This document shows positions 1-12,242 of a stretch of DNA of 64,000 nucleotides, piece by piece. The notes below the pieces were generated by a model. That model had not been told where the DNA came from, searched no databases, and saw nothing but the letters and a program-made list of their open reading frames with translations. Source of the DNA: Diogma glabrata (Eukaryota; Arthropoda; Insecta; Diptera; Cylindrotomidae); assembly GCA_963693315.1 (NCBI GenBank), contig OY856187.1, positions 74,025,113 to 74,089,112 of the forward strand. The letters are read 5' to 3'. Each line of letters begins with the position of its first letter. Positions within the stretch are counted from its first letter, which is position 1. The translations under genes were made by a program, and so were the position numbers.

Positions 1-757
1 TCCGGAAACATCTATTTTGGATCCGCCGAATGCTCTTAGAAATTTATTTGTTGGGTAGATCTTAAGTTTACATATTTTTATCTTACTGAGGCGTTGCTGC
101 GAAGTGACATTTGTTTGAGCGCCAGTGTTAAGTTTACAGTTGACAGTGTAGATGTTATTGAACAATGCATTCGCGAACCAATCATTTTCCGATGCTCTTA
201 TGGAATCCACCACTAACTCCGAAATGAATAAGTGATCTGCATGCTCTTGTTGAAATTGCTGTTGAATTGGCTGCTGAACAATTTCATGTATTGTTTTATA
301 TTGATTCTTTCTACATACTTGTTTCCAATGATTCATTCTTCCACATGAGTAACACTTATGACCAAATGCGGGACACTTTCTTATCGGATGTGTTGTTCCA
401 CAATTGTTATAATGTATTTTCTTTGGTTTAGCTCCGGTTGCTTTCAAAACATCAATTTGTGGCTCCTGTTTCAACCCAGGAGCTGCCATGCATAAAGATC
501 TTGTGTGCGACTTTTCACTAATTTTGCATTGCTCCACAACTTCTTGTTCAGGTATGGTTTTTTCCCTTAAGAATCTTTCTCTCAAAACACCATTTTCTAT
601 TCCTATGATTATCTTTTCTCTTATATTTCTCGAAATAGATGTTCCGAAGTTGCATTCTACGGCTGCTTCTTGTACTTTTTTATAAAATTCGTCAAAAAGT
701 TCTCCCTCGTGTTGTTTTAACGAAATATTCCAGAATTGGTAGCTAGCAAATATTTCG
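1..757 (-). pseudogene. Ty3/gypsy gag C-terminus and start of protease (partial)
   Basis: Translating the minus strand from about 757 down to 1 gives one open frame that runs off the window edge. It begins inside a capsid-like gag segment (NEIFASYQFW at its start), then has a CCHC zinc knuckle (CYSCGRMNHWKQVC, about 310-351) preceded by a second Cys/His stretch, and ends in a retropepsin region. The expected catalytic DTGA reads NTGA (AAC codon, plus strand 127-129), so the protease should be dead. The N-terminal part of the same gag lies at 8304-8520; the two parts were separated by the non-LTR element inserted at 760-768. The knuckle and protease order is typical of Ty3/gypsy Gag-Pol. Confidence 0.8.
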
Positions 758-941
758 TTCGCATTTTTTTTTTAATTCAACTTCAATAAATTTTGTTACA
801 TTACACTGTAGAGTAGTATAATTTATATTATTTTAATTATTTTGGTTTTTTACATTGCTCGAACCAAAGGTTATATCGCAACGTACAGGTTTAAGATTAA
901 ATCTTAAAAATGTTTTCAATTTTTAACTTTCAATCTTAAAA

Positions 942-2273
942 TTAAAAATAAAATAGAAAAATAGAAAATATATCTACATAATTAAACAAGTTAGTTAGTT
1001 TCATATGCGCCGTTATGTTATGTTTGAATTTTGTTAGATTTATCGAATATTTTATTTCTTTAGGAAGATTGTTATACTTAGGAATTGCCCGGTATATAAC
1101 ATTTGTTGTGCTAAATGTGGTTGCAAAGTATTCGGTAGCAAAGTGAGATTTTCTCCTTGTATTATAATTATGTTTCTCACCCTGTTTTTCTATAATAAAG
1201 TTATGTAAAATAAGATTATTTAATATTTTATATGCTAACACATAAAGCTGTCTTTCACACAAAGAGCTAAATGAAATAAAATTTGAATATAGTTCCTCTG
1301 TTGGAAATCGAATGGGTACATTTAAAATATATTTTAAAGTACGTTTATAGAGAATATTTAGTTCGTTGAGCATATATTGAGCACATCCACTCCATACCGG
1401 ATAAAGATACATCAAAGGAGAATGAATGTATGCGTTATACAATAATAAAAGTGAAGTTTTTGGAAGTAGCCGCTTTGTTCTGCCAATAGCAAAAATATAT
1501 GGAATAATGGATTTTTTCAACGAGTCAATATGATCAGCCCATTTAAGTCTGCTGTCGATAGTGAGACCTAGATATTTAAATTTATGTACTCTTTCAATTG
1601 CAGAAGAGGCATATTTAACTTGAAGCGCGTTAGGATTCACTAGATCAAAACACCTACTCTCAAAAATCATATACTTCGACTTCTCGTTATTTAGGACCAT
1701 ATGGTTTATACTGCACCATGATTCAAGCAACACCGTGTCATTATTTATTTGGGAATAAAGCGTTTCTACTGAATCTGCTTCATACATTAAAACACCATCA
1801 TCCGCAAAAAGCTGCAATTTTCCATCGAAATTCATAAATTGTAAGTCATTTATCTGTATTAGAAAAAGAGACGGACCCAGAATTGATCCTTGAGGGACAC
1901 CACTTTTAATTATGTTTTCTGTGCTTCTTTTATTATCTAAGCACACCACTTGTTTTCTGTCACATAAGTAGTTTTCGAATAACTTTAGTTGCTCATTTGT
2001 AAACTGTAATTTTTTTAGTTTGTACATCTCAATTTTGTGATCTACTGTGTCAAATGCTCTTCTAAAGTCTAAAAAAATACATCCACATGTCTTTTTTTGA
2101 TCGAGATTTTTGCTGAGATAGTGAGATTACAGAGGCTACTCTATCTGCACAATGTTTTAGAGCTTTCGTAGATTTTTTCTCAATCCCTGCTGCAGCTGAA
2201 GTGTTTAATCCTTTTCTTATCTGAAAAACCTCATTTTTGTTAGTGTGTTGAATATTTAGTGGGGATACAATTT
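942..2273 (-). pseudogene. Non-LTR reverse transcriptase, internally deleted
   Basis: The minus strand shows RT motif A (FLDFRRAFDTVDH, about 2040-2080), the GVPQGSILGP motif, and a FADD catalytic box (about 1795-1808), followed by the usual LINE C-terminal domain ending near 942. Upstream, 2126-2270 encodes the conserved pre-RT stretch (KGLNTSAAAGIEKKSTKALKH). The segment normally between that stretch and motif A, about 100 residues with the RPIS and QYGF motifs, is missing at about 2126, and the frame changes there. The element could not have produced a working RT. It is related to insect Jockey/CR1 types; the exact clade is not certain. Confidence 0.8.
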
Positions 2274-2502
2274 TGTTAGCTTATTTGTTATTTTTATTGA
2301 CAACACATAGTGAAATGTAAACGTAACGTAAATATTTTTCTTTTATGTAAACCCTTATTCTCAATAAATGTCATTTACAGTTCAGTGACATTTTCTGTAT
2401 CGTCATTGATTGTATTCAATAAAAGTCATTGTAAAAGCAGTACATAGAACGTGTTATTTATTTATCTGCAAAAAGTTAATACATCAAAGGTTTTCTCCAT
2501 CA
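2274..2502 (+). repeat. copia 5' LTR
   Basis: Direct repeat of 7215-7446 with TG...CA ends. It holds AATAAA-type signals (for example AATAAATGTC and AATAAAAGTC). The AATTT duplication lies immediately upstream. Confidence 0.93.
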
Positions 2503-2517
2503 GGTTATGAGCCCAGG
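2503..2517 (+). other. copia primer binding site (initiator tRNA-Met fragment)
   Basis: GGTTATGAGCCCAGG starts right after the 5' LTR. It is close to the primer site of Drosophila copia, which pairs with an internal half-molecule of initiator tRNA-Met. One or two bases differ from the Drosophila form as I recall it. Confidence 0.75.
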
Positions 2518-2615
2518 AGTCGCAACAAACAATCGTTCATCTTAAACAGGTTAAATATTCTGTTAAATATAGTTATTTTCATAAAAATTCATTTTAGCTG
2601 TGACATAACCTCAAA

Positions 2616-5600
2616 ATGGATACAAAAATTCACATCACTAAATTGAATGATGAGAACTAGCAAGTATGGAAATATAAAATGGAACTCCTATTAATAAAAG
2701 AAGATGTGTGGAATGTTATTGTCGAAGTACCAGAAGCAGTAGATGTAGTCCAATTGCAAGCATGGAATAAAAAGGAAGCAAAAGGTCGTGCAAATATAGG
2801 CCTACTAATAGACGACAACCAAATAATACACGTCAAAAAGAAAGTTACTGCTAAGGCTATGTGGTAATTACTAAAAGAATACCATCAAAAATCCACGTTG
2901 TTAAATAAAGTAAGACTATTAAGAAAATTATGTCGCATACAGTTAGTGGAAGGCGGTAACATGCAGACACATCTCAATACAATAGATGAATGCATCGACG
3001 AGTTGTGTACATTAGGTGAATCACTAGGCGAAACCTTCGCTGTTTCACTCTATTTGTCTCGCCTACCGGAAAGCTATAATGTATTGACAACAGCACTTGA
3101 ATCTCGCGCTGAAGCAGATTTGACAAAGAATATGGTTAAAAATAAGTTGTTAGAAGAATATAAACGACGCATTGATCAAAATACCAATGACAATGAAGAA
3201 AACGCTCTTAAAGTATACAAACAGGGAACAACATTTAATAAAAGTCTAGAATACTGTTTCTTTTGTAAAAAGAAAGGCCATATCAAAGCTGATTGTCGCA
3301 AGTACAATAGTTGGAAAAAGAAAAAGGAAATATCAGAAAAAGCAAATACCGCAAGCACATCAAAGGAAAATGAAGAATCGTACGAATGCTTAATAGCAAG
3401 GAATCACCAAAAGGTAAACATTTCAGAATGGTGCGTCGATTCTGGGGCAGCTGCCCATATGACTGGAGAAAGATCGTTTTTTAAAACATTAAAAGAATCA
3501 CTACATCAAGAAGTTAAAATAGCCGATGGTACTAGTCTACCGATAAAGGAAATCGGTGTGATAGATTTCTCCCATAATACAACAAATTTTAGATTAAATG
3601 ATGTACAATATCTCCCAGGACTTAAATGCAATTTATTATCTGTTAGCAAACTAGCAAAAAATGGTTTTAACATTACTTTCAAAGATGATTGCTGTGAAAT
3701 TAAGAAAAACCAAATAACATTAAATGTAAAATCAAGAAATGATGTCTATAAAGTAAACCAAGAACATGATAATCATCAAGCAATGAGTATACTTCATACA
3801 GAAAAAGGAAAATGCATACATGAATGGCATAAAGTACTCGGCCATCGCAATCTCGCTGATGTGAAGAAAATGGTTAATCTAGCTGACAATATAACAATAG
3901 TTAGTTGTCTTTATGATAATGTTTGTGAAACATGTCTAAAAAGTAAAAAGACAAGAGATACATTTCCACAACAGTCTTTTACCAAATCAAGGCAGAAATT
4001 GGAACTTATTCATACAGACGTTTGTGGACCGTTGCAAATATCAACACCAAGAGGTAATAATTACTTTTTAACACTAATAGATGATTATTCCAGATATTTT
4101 TATGTATACCTGATCAAACATAAATCAGAAGTATGTTCCAAAATTATTGAATTCGTTGAAATGTACGGAAAAGTACCTAAAGTAATACGTTCCGACAGAG
4201 GTGGTGAATACACGAACAATAAATTAAGAAATTATTTAACACCAAATGGTATAAAGTCACAGTTTACTGTACCACACACACCACAACAAAACGGAGTCGC
4301 CGAGCGCAAAAATAGATCATTGATAGAAATGATAAGATGCATGTTACCAAGTTCCAATCTACATAAACAATATTGGGGTGAAGCAGCAATGACTGCAAAC
4401 CACTTACTAAACCGTTTACCATCCAAAACCACTAAAGTCACACCATTTCAGTTGTGGCATGAAAAGTTGCTAGATTTCAGTTATTTACGGACATTTGGAG
4501 CACCCGTTTATGCTCATATCCCAAAATGTCAAAGAAGAAAATTAGATGACACTGCACAAAAGTTGTATTTTGTTGGTTACGAATTGGAAAGTAAAGGATA
4601 TAGATAGACTTTTAGATACTGGAAGCAACAAAGTTATAATTCGAACTTTTATCGAAACAGAAAATCTAAAAACACCGTCAACATTTGATTTCTCAATTAA
4701 CATCGAATCCGAGAACGAAGAACAACATGAAGAACGAGAAAATGAAATACTCGAAACAGTTACAGAAGAGGAACAAAATATTAGAAGGTCATCGAGAATA
4801 AACAAGGGCATTCCAGCAAAATGTCTTGTAGCAGAATCAAATTTAGCTACTGAAGAAAAGTTTGATCCAATTACTTATGAACAAGCAGTTAATAGTAATG
4901 AAGCAAAAAATTGGATGTCAGCCATGGAAGAAGAAATAAAATCTTTGAGGAATTTTGGTACATGGCAAATAGAAAAGCTCCCGCCTGGAGAAACAGCAAT
5001 TGGTTCCAAATGGGTGTATAAAACTAAGACTGATCAAGATGGAAACATAGTTAAATTTAAAGCCCGTTTAGTCGCTCAAGGATTTTCACAAAAGTATGGT
5101 CGTGATTACGACGAAGTGTTCGCTCCAGTAGCAAATCCCACAACTTTAAAAATACTCCTAACAGTTGCTGGTAAAAGAAAAATGAAGGTTAAACATTTCG
5201 ATATTCAATCAGCATATTTAAATGGTGAATTATCGCATACAGTTTATATGAGACAACCAAAAGGATTTACAAATAATAATCCAGATGATGTATGTATGTT
5301 AAAGAAAAATCTATATATGGGTTAAAGCAAGGTGCAAAAGAGTGGAACAGAAAATTTGATAAAATTATGAAAAGAGTGGATATAAACAAAGTCAGAATGA
5401 CGCGTGCCTATACTGAAATATTTTATATGAACCAAGAAAAATATAATGACAATAAATTAATCGAATTTAATACGAAGGATGCCAATACATCAACAACACC
5501 CATGAATACAGGGTATTTAAGCCAAACAACCGATTCAAAACTATTCGACAATCAAGAAGTGTACAGGACCGCCATTGGTTCACTTTTATATTTATCAACC

Positions 5601-6226
5601 AATACACGGCCGGACATTTCCATTGCTACGTCTTGCTTTTAGAAAGAAAAGTTAGTTGTCCAAAGCTTTGCGATTGGAATGAAGTGAAACGGGTTTTCAA
5701 ATATATGAAATATACAAAATCATCAAAATTGAAATTGGGAAACAACGATGAATATACCAGTTTGAAATGTTGCGTAGACGCAGATTGGGCTGGTGATGTG
5801 ACAGATAGGAAATCAAGTTCTGGATATTATTTTATTTACAATGGTGCACGAATATTATGGGTTAGCCGAAAGCAACCAACTATATCTTTATCTTCAACCG
5901 AAGCGGAGATTGTTTCATTCACCGAAGCTGTTAGAGATTTCATATGGCTGGAGCGTGTATTAACGGATTTTGATGAAGAGGTTATAGCACCAATCAAATT
6001 TTACGAAGACAATCAAGGTTGCATTAAAGTGCTGAAAGACAAAGTTATATATCAACGTGTAAAGCACATAGACATAAAGTATAAATTTGTGCATGATTAT
6101 ATATCTGTAAAGAAAATTGAACCAGTCTACTGTCCAACAAACAACATGGTCGCTGATATGTTAACAAAGCCCTTAGATGGACCCAAGTTGGCGAAGCATG
6201 CGAACTCAATTGGACTTATAATATGA
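2616..6226 (+). pseudogene. copia gag-pol polyprotein, multiply disabled
   Basis: One frame runs from the ATG at 2616 to 4607 but carries in-frame stops at 2658 (TAG) and 2865 (TAA) in gag. Then come a CCHC knuckle (CFFCKKKGHIKADC, near 3260-3300), a protease (WCVDSGAAAHMT, 3430-3465), and an integrase with the HHCC domain (H..H at about 3820-3850, C..C near 3930) and a DDE core (HTDVCGPL at 4010, RSDRGGEY at 4189, QQNGVAERKNR at 4280). Frameshifts follow at about 4603, 5306 and 5633. The RT begins normally (KWVYKTK, then SIYGLKQGAKEW) but is cut after WNRKFD. It jumps to the post-catalytic region, so the YVDD box is absent. RNase H (CVDADWAGD, SSTEAEI, HIDIKYKF) is intact to the stop at 6226. 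Confidence 0.92.
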
Positions 6227-6250
6227 ATGTAATTAATTTAACTATACGTT

Positions 6251-7203
6251 CCCAACGAATTTCGTTTCTACAGGAGAAAGTTTCTACAGCTTTTCCATAG
6301 GAAGACTACACTACGATTCTATCTCGAATCTTTCTATAACATTTTAATGTCTTTTGATTGGTTAATTCTCTGATCAGTATGCCATCTTTATACAAGTTTT
6401 AATAAAGTGAACTAAAACAAGACAAAATCAACATTGTACAACTTTGTAGTTCATAACTATGTTTTTTCGTGAGAAAATATTTTTCAGTTTTAAGTAATGG
6501 TTTTTTTAAATATACAAAATGTAATGTGAAATATAAAAACGTGAAAGTGTACTTAAGTAAAGAGAAAAATTTACAAAAACTGCTTGACTAAACAATAATT
6601 TTTGTTCAAATTTTTACAGAGAGTAAATAATTATGGCGGCTGATAAGCAATCTGGTTCTGGTAACAATAAACTTAGAAGACAGTCATGGAGAGAAGTAAA
6701 ATGGCCATTGCCAGCTATTAAATCATTTCTTTTCGATAAGTATAGTTAAAACTATTTTATTTCAATAAAAAAAATTCTTTTACATCGAGAGAAAAACCAA
6801 AATAATATAAATTTTGTATTAAAGTAACATTATATTAAACTATATAACTATAACTATATAACTATACAACTATAATAAATAAATTTATTAGAAATAAAAT
6901 GAAATTCAACTAAAATAAAATATGTTTTAATTATTGCAATGTTAACAACTAACAAAATTTCTATGAAGAATCGTTTAAGAAAGTAGTCTAAATTTCACTA
7001 AAGAATCGTTGTGGAATATTCCACAGCGATTCAAGTGGTAGTATTACATGATGAATCGTACTAGAGCATTCGTTCACGAATCTGGCGGACATTTTATTTA
7101 TTTACATACAAATTTCCATACCTTTTCCATCACGATTCTACACCTCAGAGAAGAAGTTTCTTCACCGATTCATGAACGAATCGATAGCATTTTATTCGCT
7201 GGG
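6251..7203. mobile_element. MITE-like element inside copia, with many subterminal GATTC motifs
   Basis: About 950 bp separate the end of copia pol from its polypurine tract, where copia elements usually have almost nothing. The inserted segment begins CCCAACGAAT and ends ATTCGCTGGG, a 10-bp terminal inverted repeat with one mismatch. It carries many copies of GATTC/GAATC, often within CGATTC or GAATCG, clustered near both ends. A 30-nt near-perfect palindrome lies at 7003-7032. A 38-codon reading frame at 6633-6749 (MAADKQSGS...) has no recognisable homology. No clear target duplication is visible, so the superfamily is open. Confidence 0.6.
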
Positions 7204-7446
7204 TTGAGAAGGGGTGTTAGCTTATTTGTTATTTTTATTGACAACACATAGTGAAATGTAAACGTAACGTGAATATTTTTTTTTTTATGTAAACCCTTAT
7301 TCTCAATAAATGTCATTTACAGTTCAGTGACATTTTCTGTATCGCCATTATGATTGTATTCAATAAAAGTCATTGTAAAAGCAGTACATAGAACGTGTTA
7401 TTTATTTATCTGCAAAAAGTTAATACATCAAAGGTTTTCTCCATCA
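7204..7446 (+). repeat. copia polypurine tract and 3' LTR
   Basis: TGAGAAGGGG (about 7205-7214) is the purine tract for second-strand priming. The 3' LTR runs 7215-7446 and is followed by the AATTT duplication. It differs from the 5' LTR by a few substitutions and a 3-bp insertion. Confidence 0.9.
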
Positions 7447-7494
7447 AATTTGATATTGAAAATAATTAAAATGGTCAAAGTCAGGTGCAGGTAT

Positions 7495-7992
7495 CGTTAA
7501 CTTTAATTTAACCGTAACTTAAGGCACTACAAAAATTTGATTTATAGTCGGTAAGAAATTACGTATTCTTTGACGTTTGATTTGATATTAATTTTGGTTT
7601 TGTAATCACTTTTATAAATCAATCAATTCTTTAAAAGTAACAAACTGATTTTAAAATCAAAATTTAAAATAATAAAATTCGAAATAAACATTTGATACAA
7701 AATTTAGAAATAAAAAAATTTATTTTCATATTAATTTCATGCCAATATTTGGCTTTAAAGTCGCTCTTTTTATATCCTTTGCATTTTTTAATAAATAAAA
7801 TTTCATTTTTATGAACACTTACAACTAAATATTACTTTTCTTCAGTTTTTATACTAAACGTCAAAAAATCCTTAACAAAATCTTTAAGATAGAATGAAAT
7901 GAACTTTACGTTAAGTTAACGTTAAGTTTGCGTTAACGACTATAAATGCTCTAGTGCATTTTCATACATTTGTACTTTACGTTAAGTTAACG
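7495..7992. mobile_element. Putative MITE with CGTTAACTT ends
   Basis: This block interrupts the LINE coding sequence. It begins CGTTAACTTTAA and ends TTAAGTTAACG. Further in, a second inverted pair occurs (GCACTAC...TTTATAGTCG at 7524-7550 and CGACTATAAATGCTCTAGTGC at 7937-7957). There is no reading frame. I do not see a clear target duplication. Confidence 0.45.
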
Positions 7993-8294
7993 TTTCCAAA
8001 GTAGTTTTGAATTATTAATATTTTTTGGATTAATTCCGCATTATACAATTTTTTAGCAGTTTTTACTCCAGAAGCTACAAGGGAACTTAAGAATTTATGC
8101 TGATGCTTGATGTATTCTAAGTTAGGGTATTTATTTTTTAATTTCATAAAACGGTCTCTTTCTTTCAATTGATTCACCAAATCATCGGTCATCCATTCAT
8201 TCCATTGTTTTTTGGAATTTTTATTTTGAGCCACTGACCTGGTAGATTTGATTACTACGTTGGAGAATTCCTTAACAAAATCATCAAAGGTTAC
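7993..8294 (-). pseudogene. Non-LTR element linker between endonuclease and RT
   Basis: The minus strand encodes FDDFVKEFSNVV, then WMTDDLVNQLKERDRFMK, then a segment ending AKKLYNAELIQ. This is the linker commonly seen between the endonuclease and RT of Jockey/CR1-like elements. The open frame seen to 7977 takes its last residues from the neighbouring MITE. No endonuclease domain is present, so the element was 5'-truncated at insertion. The pieces at 2126-2273 and 7447-7494 continue the same element. Confidence 0.65.
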
Positions 8295-8303
8295 CGCATT
8301 TTT

Positions 8304-8520
8304 AGCAAAATCTTCATCGTACTTTTTGAAAACATCTTTGATTGTTGGTTTGTCACTCGCAGTATAACCAAATTCTTCGTGTCTTTTAAATCCTTTCCAC
8401 AAACAATTTGGAATATTGCAATTTTTCTTTTGTCATTTGCTTCGTCAAGGTCATTAGCTAATAAGAAGTTTTCGAAATCACCTTTCCATTTGTTCCATTT
8501 GTTTGTATTGTTATTTTTTC
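8304..8520 (-). pseudogene. N-terminal gag fragment of the same gypsy element
   Basis: The minus strand encodes a gag-like opening with the W..W...FE.FLLAND pattern common at the start of insect Ty3/gypsy Gag. One frameshift near 8385-8400 follows, and then a segment ending YDEDFAKNA. The KNA codons are repeated at 757-768, where the gag resumes, which is the target duplication of the inserted non-LTR element. This part and 1-757 therefore look like one original gag split by insertion. The reading frame is already broken, so no function is expected. Confidence 0.65.
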
Positions 8521-8623
8521 TTTAACAAATGGTTCTATGCTCGTTCCGATGATGCCATTTTGTTTTTCTGATGAAATATTTTCCGTGAAAATTTCCAACT
8601 ATTCTAATTTTTCTTTGGTTCTA

Positions 8624-8888
8624 AACTTCTGACACCATGTATTAATGTATCGTTGTTTGTTATATTGTATTGGTTTAAACTATTTATTATTGTATGAATA
8701 AATAAGACATTGATTAAAACAACTTATAAGTTTTATTGTGTTCACTATGAAGTTTACAAGTTCGAATGAATCTGAAGTTAGTTACATTTACAAAACTAAT
8801 GGTAAGTGACGACTTATATGTGAAAGACATAAGGTGAAAAACTTTTTAATTTTTATGTTTGCTGTTAATAAATATATATGTATAATAT
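8624..8888 (-). repeat. Primer binding site and LTR of the outer gypsy element
   Basis: Plus strand 8626-8638 is the complement of TGGTGTCAGAAGT, the same tRNA-Leu-type primer site used by the gypsy element at 25411-25426. The LTR should begin directly next to it at 8639 (TGTATTAATG on the plus strand). Its far end is not resolved because a different solo LTR is inserted at 8889. Assignment to the gag fragments at 8304-8520 and 1-757 rests on order and orientation. Confidence 0.55.
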
Positions 8889-9564
8889 TGTAACGACTCT
8901 TCGTTGGTTCTTTTAGATTATTGAACAAACTCGACAGTAAAAGACAGATCTTTAGTTAACAGAATCTCAAACTTTATTTGTCATCAAATTACAGCAGCTT
9001 CCGTTTTTCCTTACAATAAATTCCAGGGTCTCCAATTTATGTATGATAAACTTCACCGCTTTTCCACAATTTGAATCAATAATACTCGGACTCGTAAATC
9101 TGTATTTACTATTCCACTAAGTTCAAATTCTTTTACTATTAGTACCCAGGCTCAAGTACCACCGATTATTCCTTATACTTTCGAATATTTGTAAAACACT
9201 TTTAATTGCAAAATTAAAACTGACTATCTGATATTTTTGTTTGCTTATTTATATCGAAAAATAAATAAATCGAAACTTCTATAATCCACTAGAAATCAAT
9301 ACTACGTAGTCTGTACATCTTGAATAGGCCACACCTGTTTTCATTCATACTTGCATTTGTATTAGCGAACTCAAATTTAATTTATGCAAAATGTATTAGG
9401 TAACTCCTTTTAATTCATTAATGTAAACATTTGTATAACAAATTTAATTTACATTAATTTATGCAATACAATTTGCAATACAAGTAAAAGATTGAAAAAG
9501 GAGTTAACTTTTAATTCATGAATGAGTAAATAAAATTAACCCATTCTGGACGAAGTTTATTACA
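8889..9564 (-). repeat. Solo LTR of the gypsy family found at 19815-26103
   Basis: A 676-bp unit beginning TGTAACGACTC and ending TTTATTACA is nearly identical to the two LTRs at 19815-20492 and 25427-26103. ATAT lies on each side (8885-8888 and 9565-9568), the target duplication. No internal sequence is present, so it formed by LTR-LTR recombination. Confidence 0.9.
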
Positions 9565-9947
9565 ATATATATACTAATATAAATATTACTTTAGCACTTA
9601 AAAAAACTTCGATAGTAAATTGTTGTTACAAAATATTACCCGTCGATGATCTGTATTTACGCGTATTAAAAAAAAATTAGATAAAAATTTAAAATCAAAT
9701 CAATTTGTTTTATTTTTAAAGTGTATTATTTTTGGTGTTAGTGGGTCGTATGAATAAAAACTGAGAAAAGTAAGCATATTCTCCAAAGTAAAAGATATAG
9801 AGGAAAGTAAAGTTATAGAGTATATTCTCATGTTGGTATGATGTTATACTTTGCTTTGCTCTGAGAATGTTCGAATTCGAACATGAGAATATTCTCAACG
9901 TAAATGTCATTTTGACTTAAAAATTTAAACTGTTAATATACGTAGTT

Positions 9948-11127
<1,180 letters not shown>

Positions 11128-12242
11128 ATTACTTAATGAAAACAATTTGTAATTAAATCATAACTTTTTATTAATAAATGTTTTAAATAAATATTCTAAA
11201 TGTTTTAAATTCTAACCTTGTAAATAGCGAGCAATGATATCACGGCGACGAGTTCCTCTTCCTCTTTGAAAGAATGATGTATTTACTTCATCTGGTGGTA
11301 CCGGCACTGATACATCGATAGGTAAATTTGATTCGTCAAAATCACCATCATTCAGAAATTTTGCACAATTGTGCAAAACAAAACATGCAATGATCATGGA
11401 TGGAACTCTCAGTCAGCATACGTACTTTTGATTGCAAAATTGGAAAACGCTGTTTTAATTGACCGAAACTGCGTTCAATTATAAATCGTTTTTTATGGAC
11501 TTTATTGTAAATTCTTTGACATTCGGTAGAAGGGTTCCTGAATGGTGTCATAACCCATGGTGTTAAAGGGTATGCTTCGTCTGCTAAAAGTATAGCACCT
11601 GACAAATTTTCATTCAAAGCAACTTGAAGATTTGAATTACGCCATATACGGGCATCATGTACGGAACCAGCCCATAGACAGTTGACAGTAAAACATTTCA
11701 CTAGAATTACAAGTGGCCTGGACGTTGAAAGAATGTAAGTTTTTTCTATTTATGTAATCATCCGAATGTAAGTGAGGTTTTTTGATAATGATGTGCGTGC
11801 AATCAATTGCATCAATAGCACATGGAAATACGTATTTGCTTTGTCATAACTTTTTCTCCATATCCAATTCATCGATATTTTTTGGAAATTTTATCCATTC
11901 GTGCGCTTTATTGGTTATTTTTTTGCAAACGTTCCAAATAGTCTTGCATGCAGTAGTTTGGTGAACACCCAAATCTTCACCTACTCCAGCCTAAGAATAT
12001 GAACATTTCCAAATAATTATATATAAAAAATACAAAAACATTAAATTTTTACCTGGAAGCCAGGAACTCCTACGTAGCGCAAAAATATTTTCATCTTTTG
12101 TATACTATCTAGGGCACCGTCGTGGTGGTGGTTCATCATAATTTTTCAAAAATGTGTTTGCTAATATTTCGACATTTCTACGATTAAATCTATATAATTG
12201 CTTAAAATTGTTATCGTAAGTTGATCTTCGTGGCTTATATAA

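Larger units (their letters stand above)
2274..7446 (+). mobile_element. Ty1/copia retrotransposon, degenerate
   Basis: Two LTRs of 229 and 232 bp (2274-2502 and 7215-7446) begin TGTTAG and end CCATCA, and differ at only a handful of positions. A 5-bp target duplication AATTT lies at 2269-2273 and 7447-7451. A primer site complementary to an internal part of initiator tRNA-Met follows the 5' LTR (2503-2517). A purine tract (GAGAAGGGG) precedes the 3' LTR. The gag-pol frame between them carries nonsense and frameshift mutations and a large RT deletion, and a MITE-like element occupies 6251-7203. It is inserted in the ORF2 of the minus-strand LINE, whose coding resumes on both sides. Confidence 0.93.
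769..8294 (-). mobile_element. Non-LTR (Jockey/CR1-like) element, 5'-truncated, interrupted by copia and a MITE
   Basis: The element reads on the minus strand. Its 3' end is a short A tail (Ts at about 769-773). The 9-bp sequence CGCATTTTT occurs at both ends (760-768 and 8295-8303), which I read as the target site duplication. Coding remnants lie at 7993-8294 (EN-RT linker), 7447-7494 and 2126-2273 (pre-RT), and 942-2095 (RT and C-terminus). They are separated by a copia element at 2274-7446 and a MITE-like block at 7495-7992. It sits inside a gypsy gag gene. Confidence 0.75.

Noticed and set aside
6633..6749. 38-codon frame with a good start context
   Set aside because: It lies inside a MITE-like element, with no homology I recognise and no partner exon demonstrated.
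9735..9741. Target site duplication for the Harbinger complex (GTGTTAG versus GTGTAAC at 27810)
   Set aside because: The similarity is not in the correct position or exact. After the rearrangements no reliable duplication can be named.
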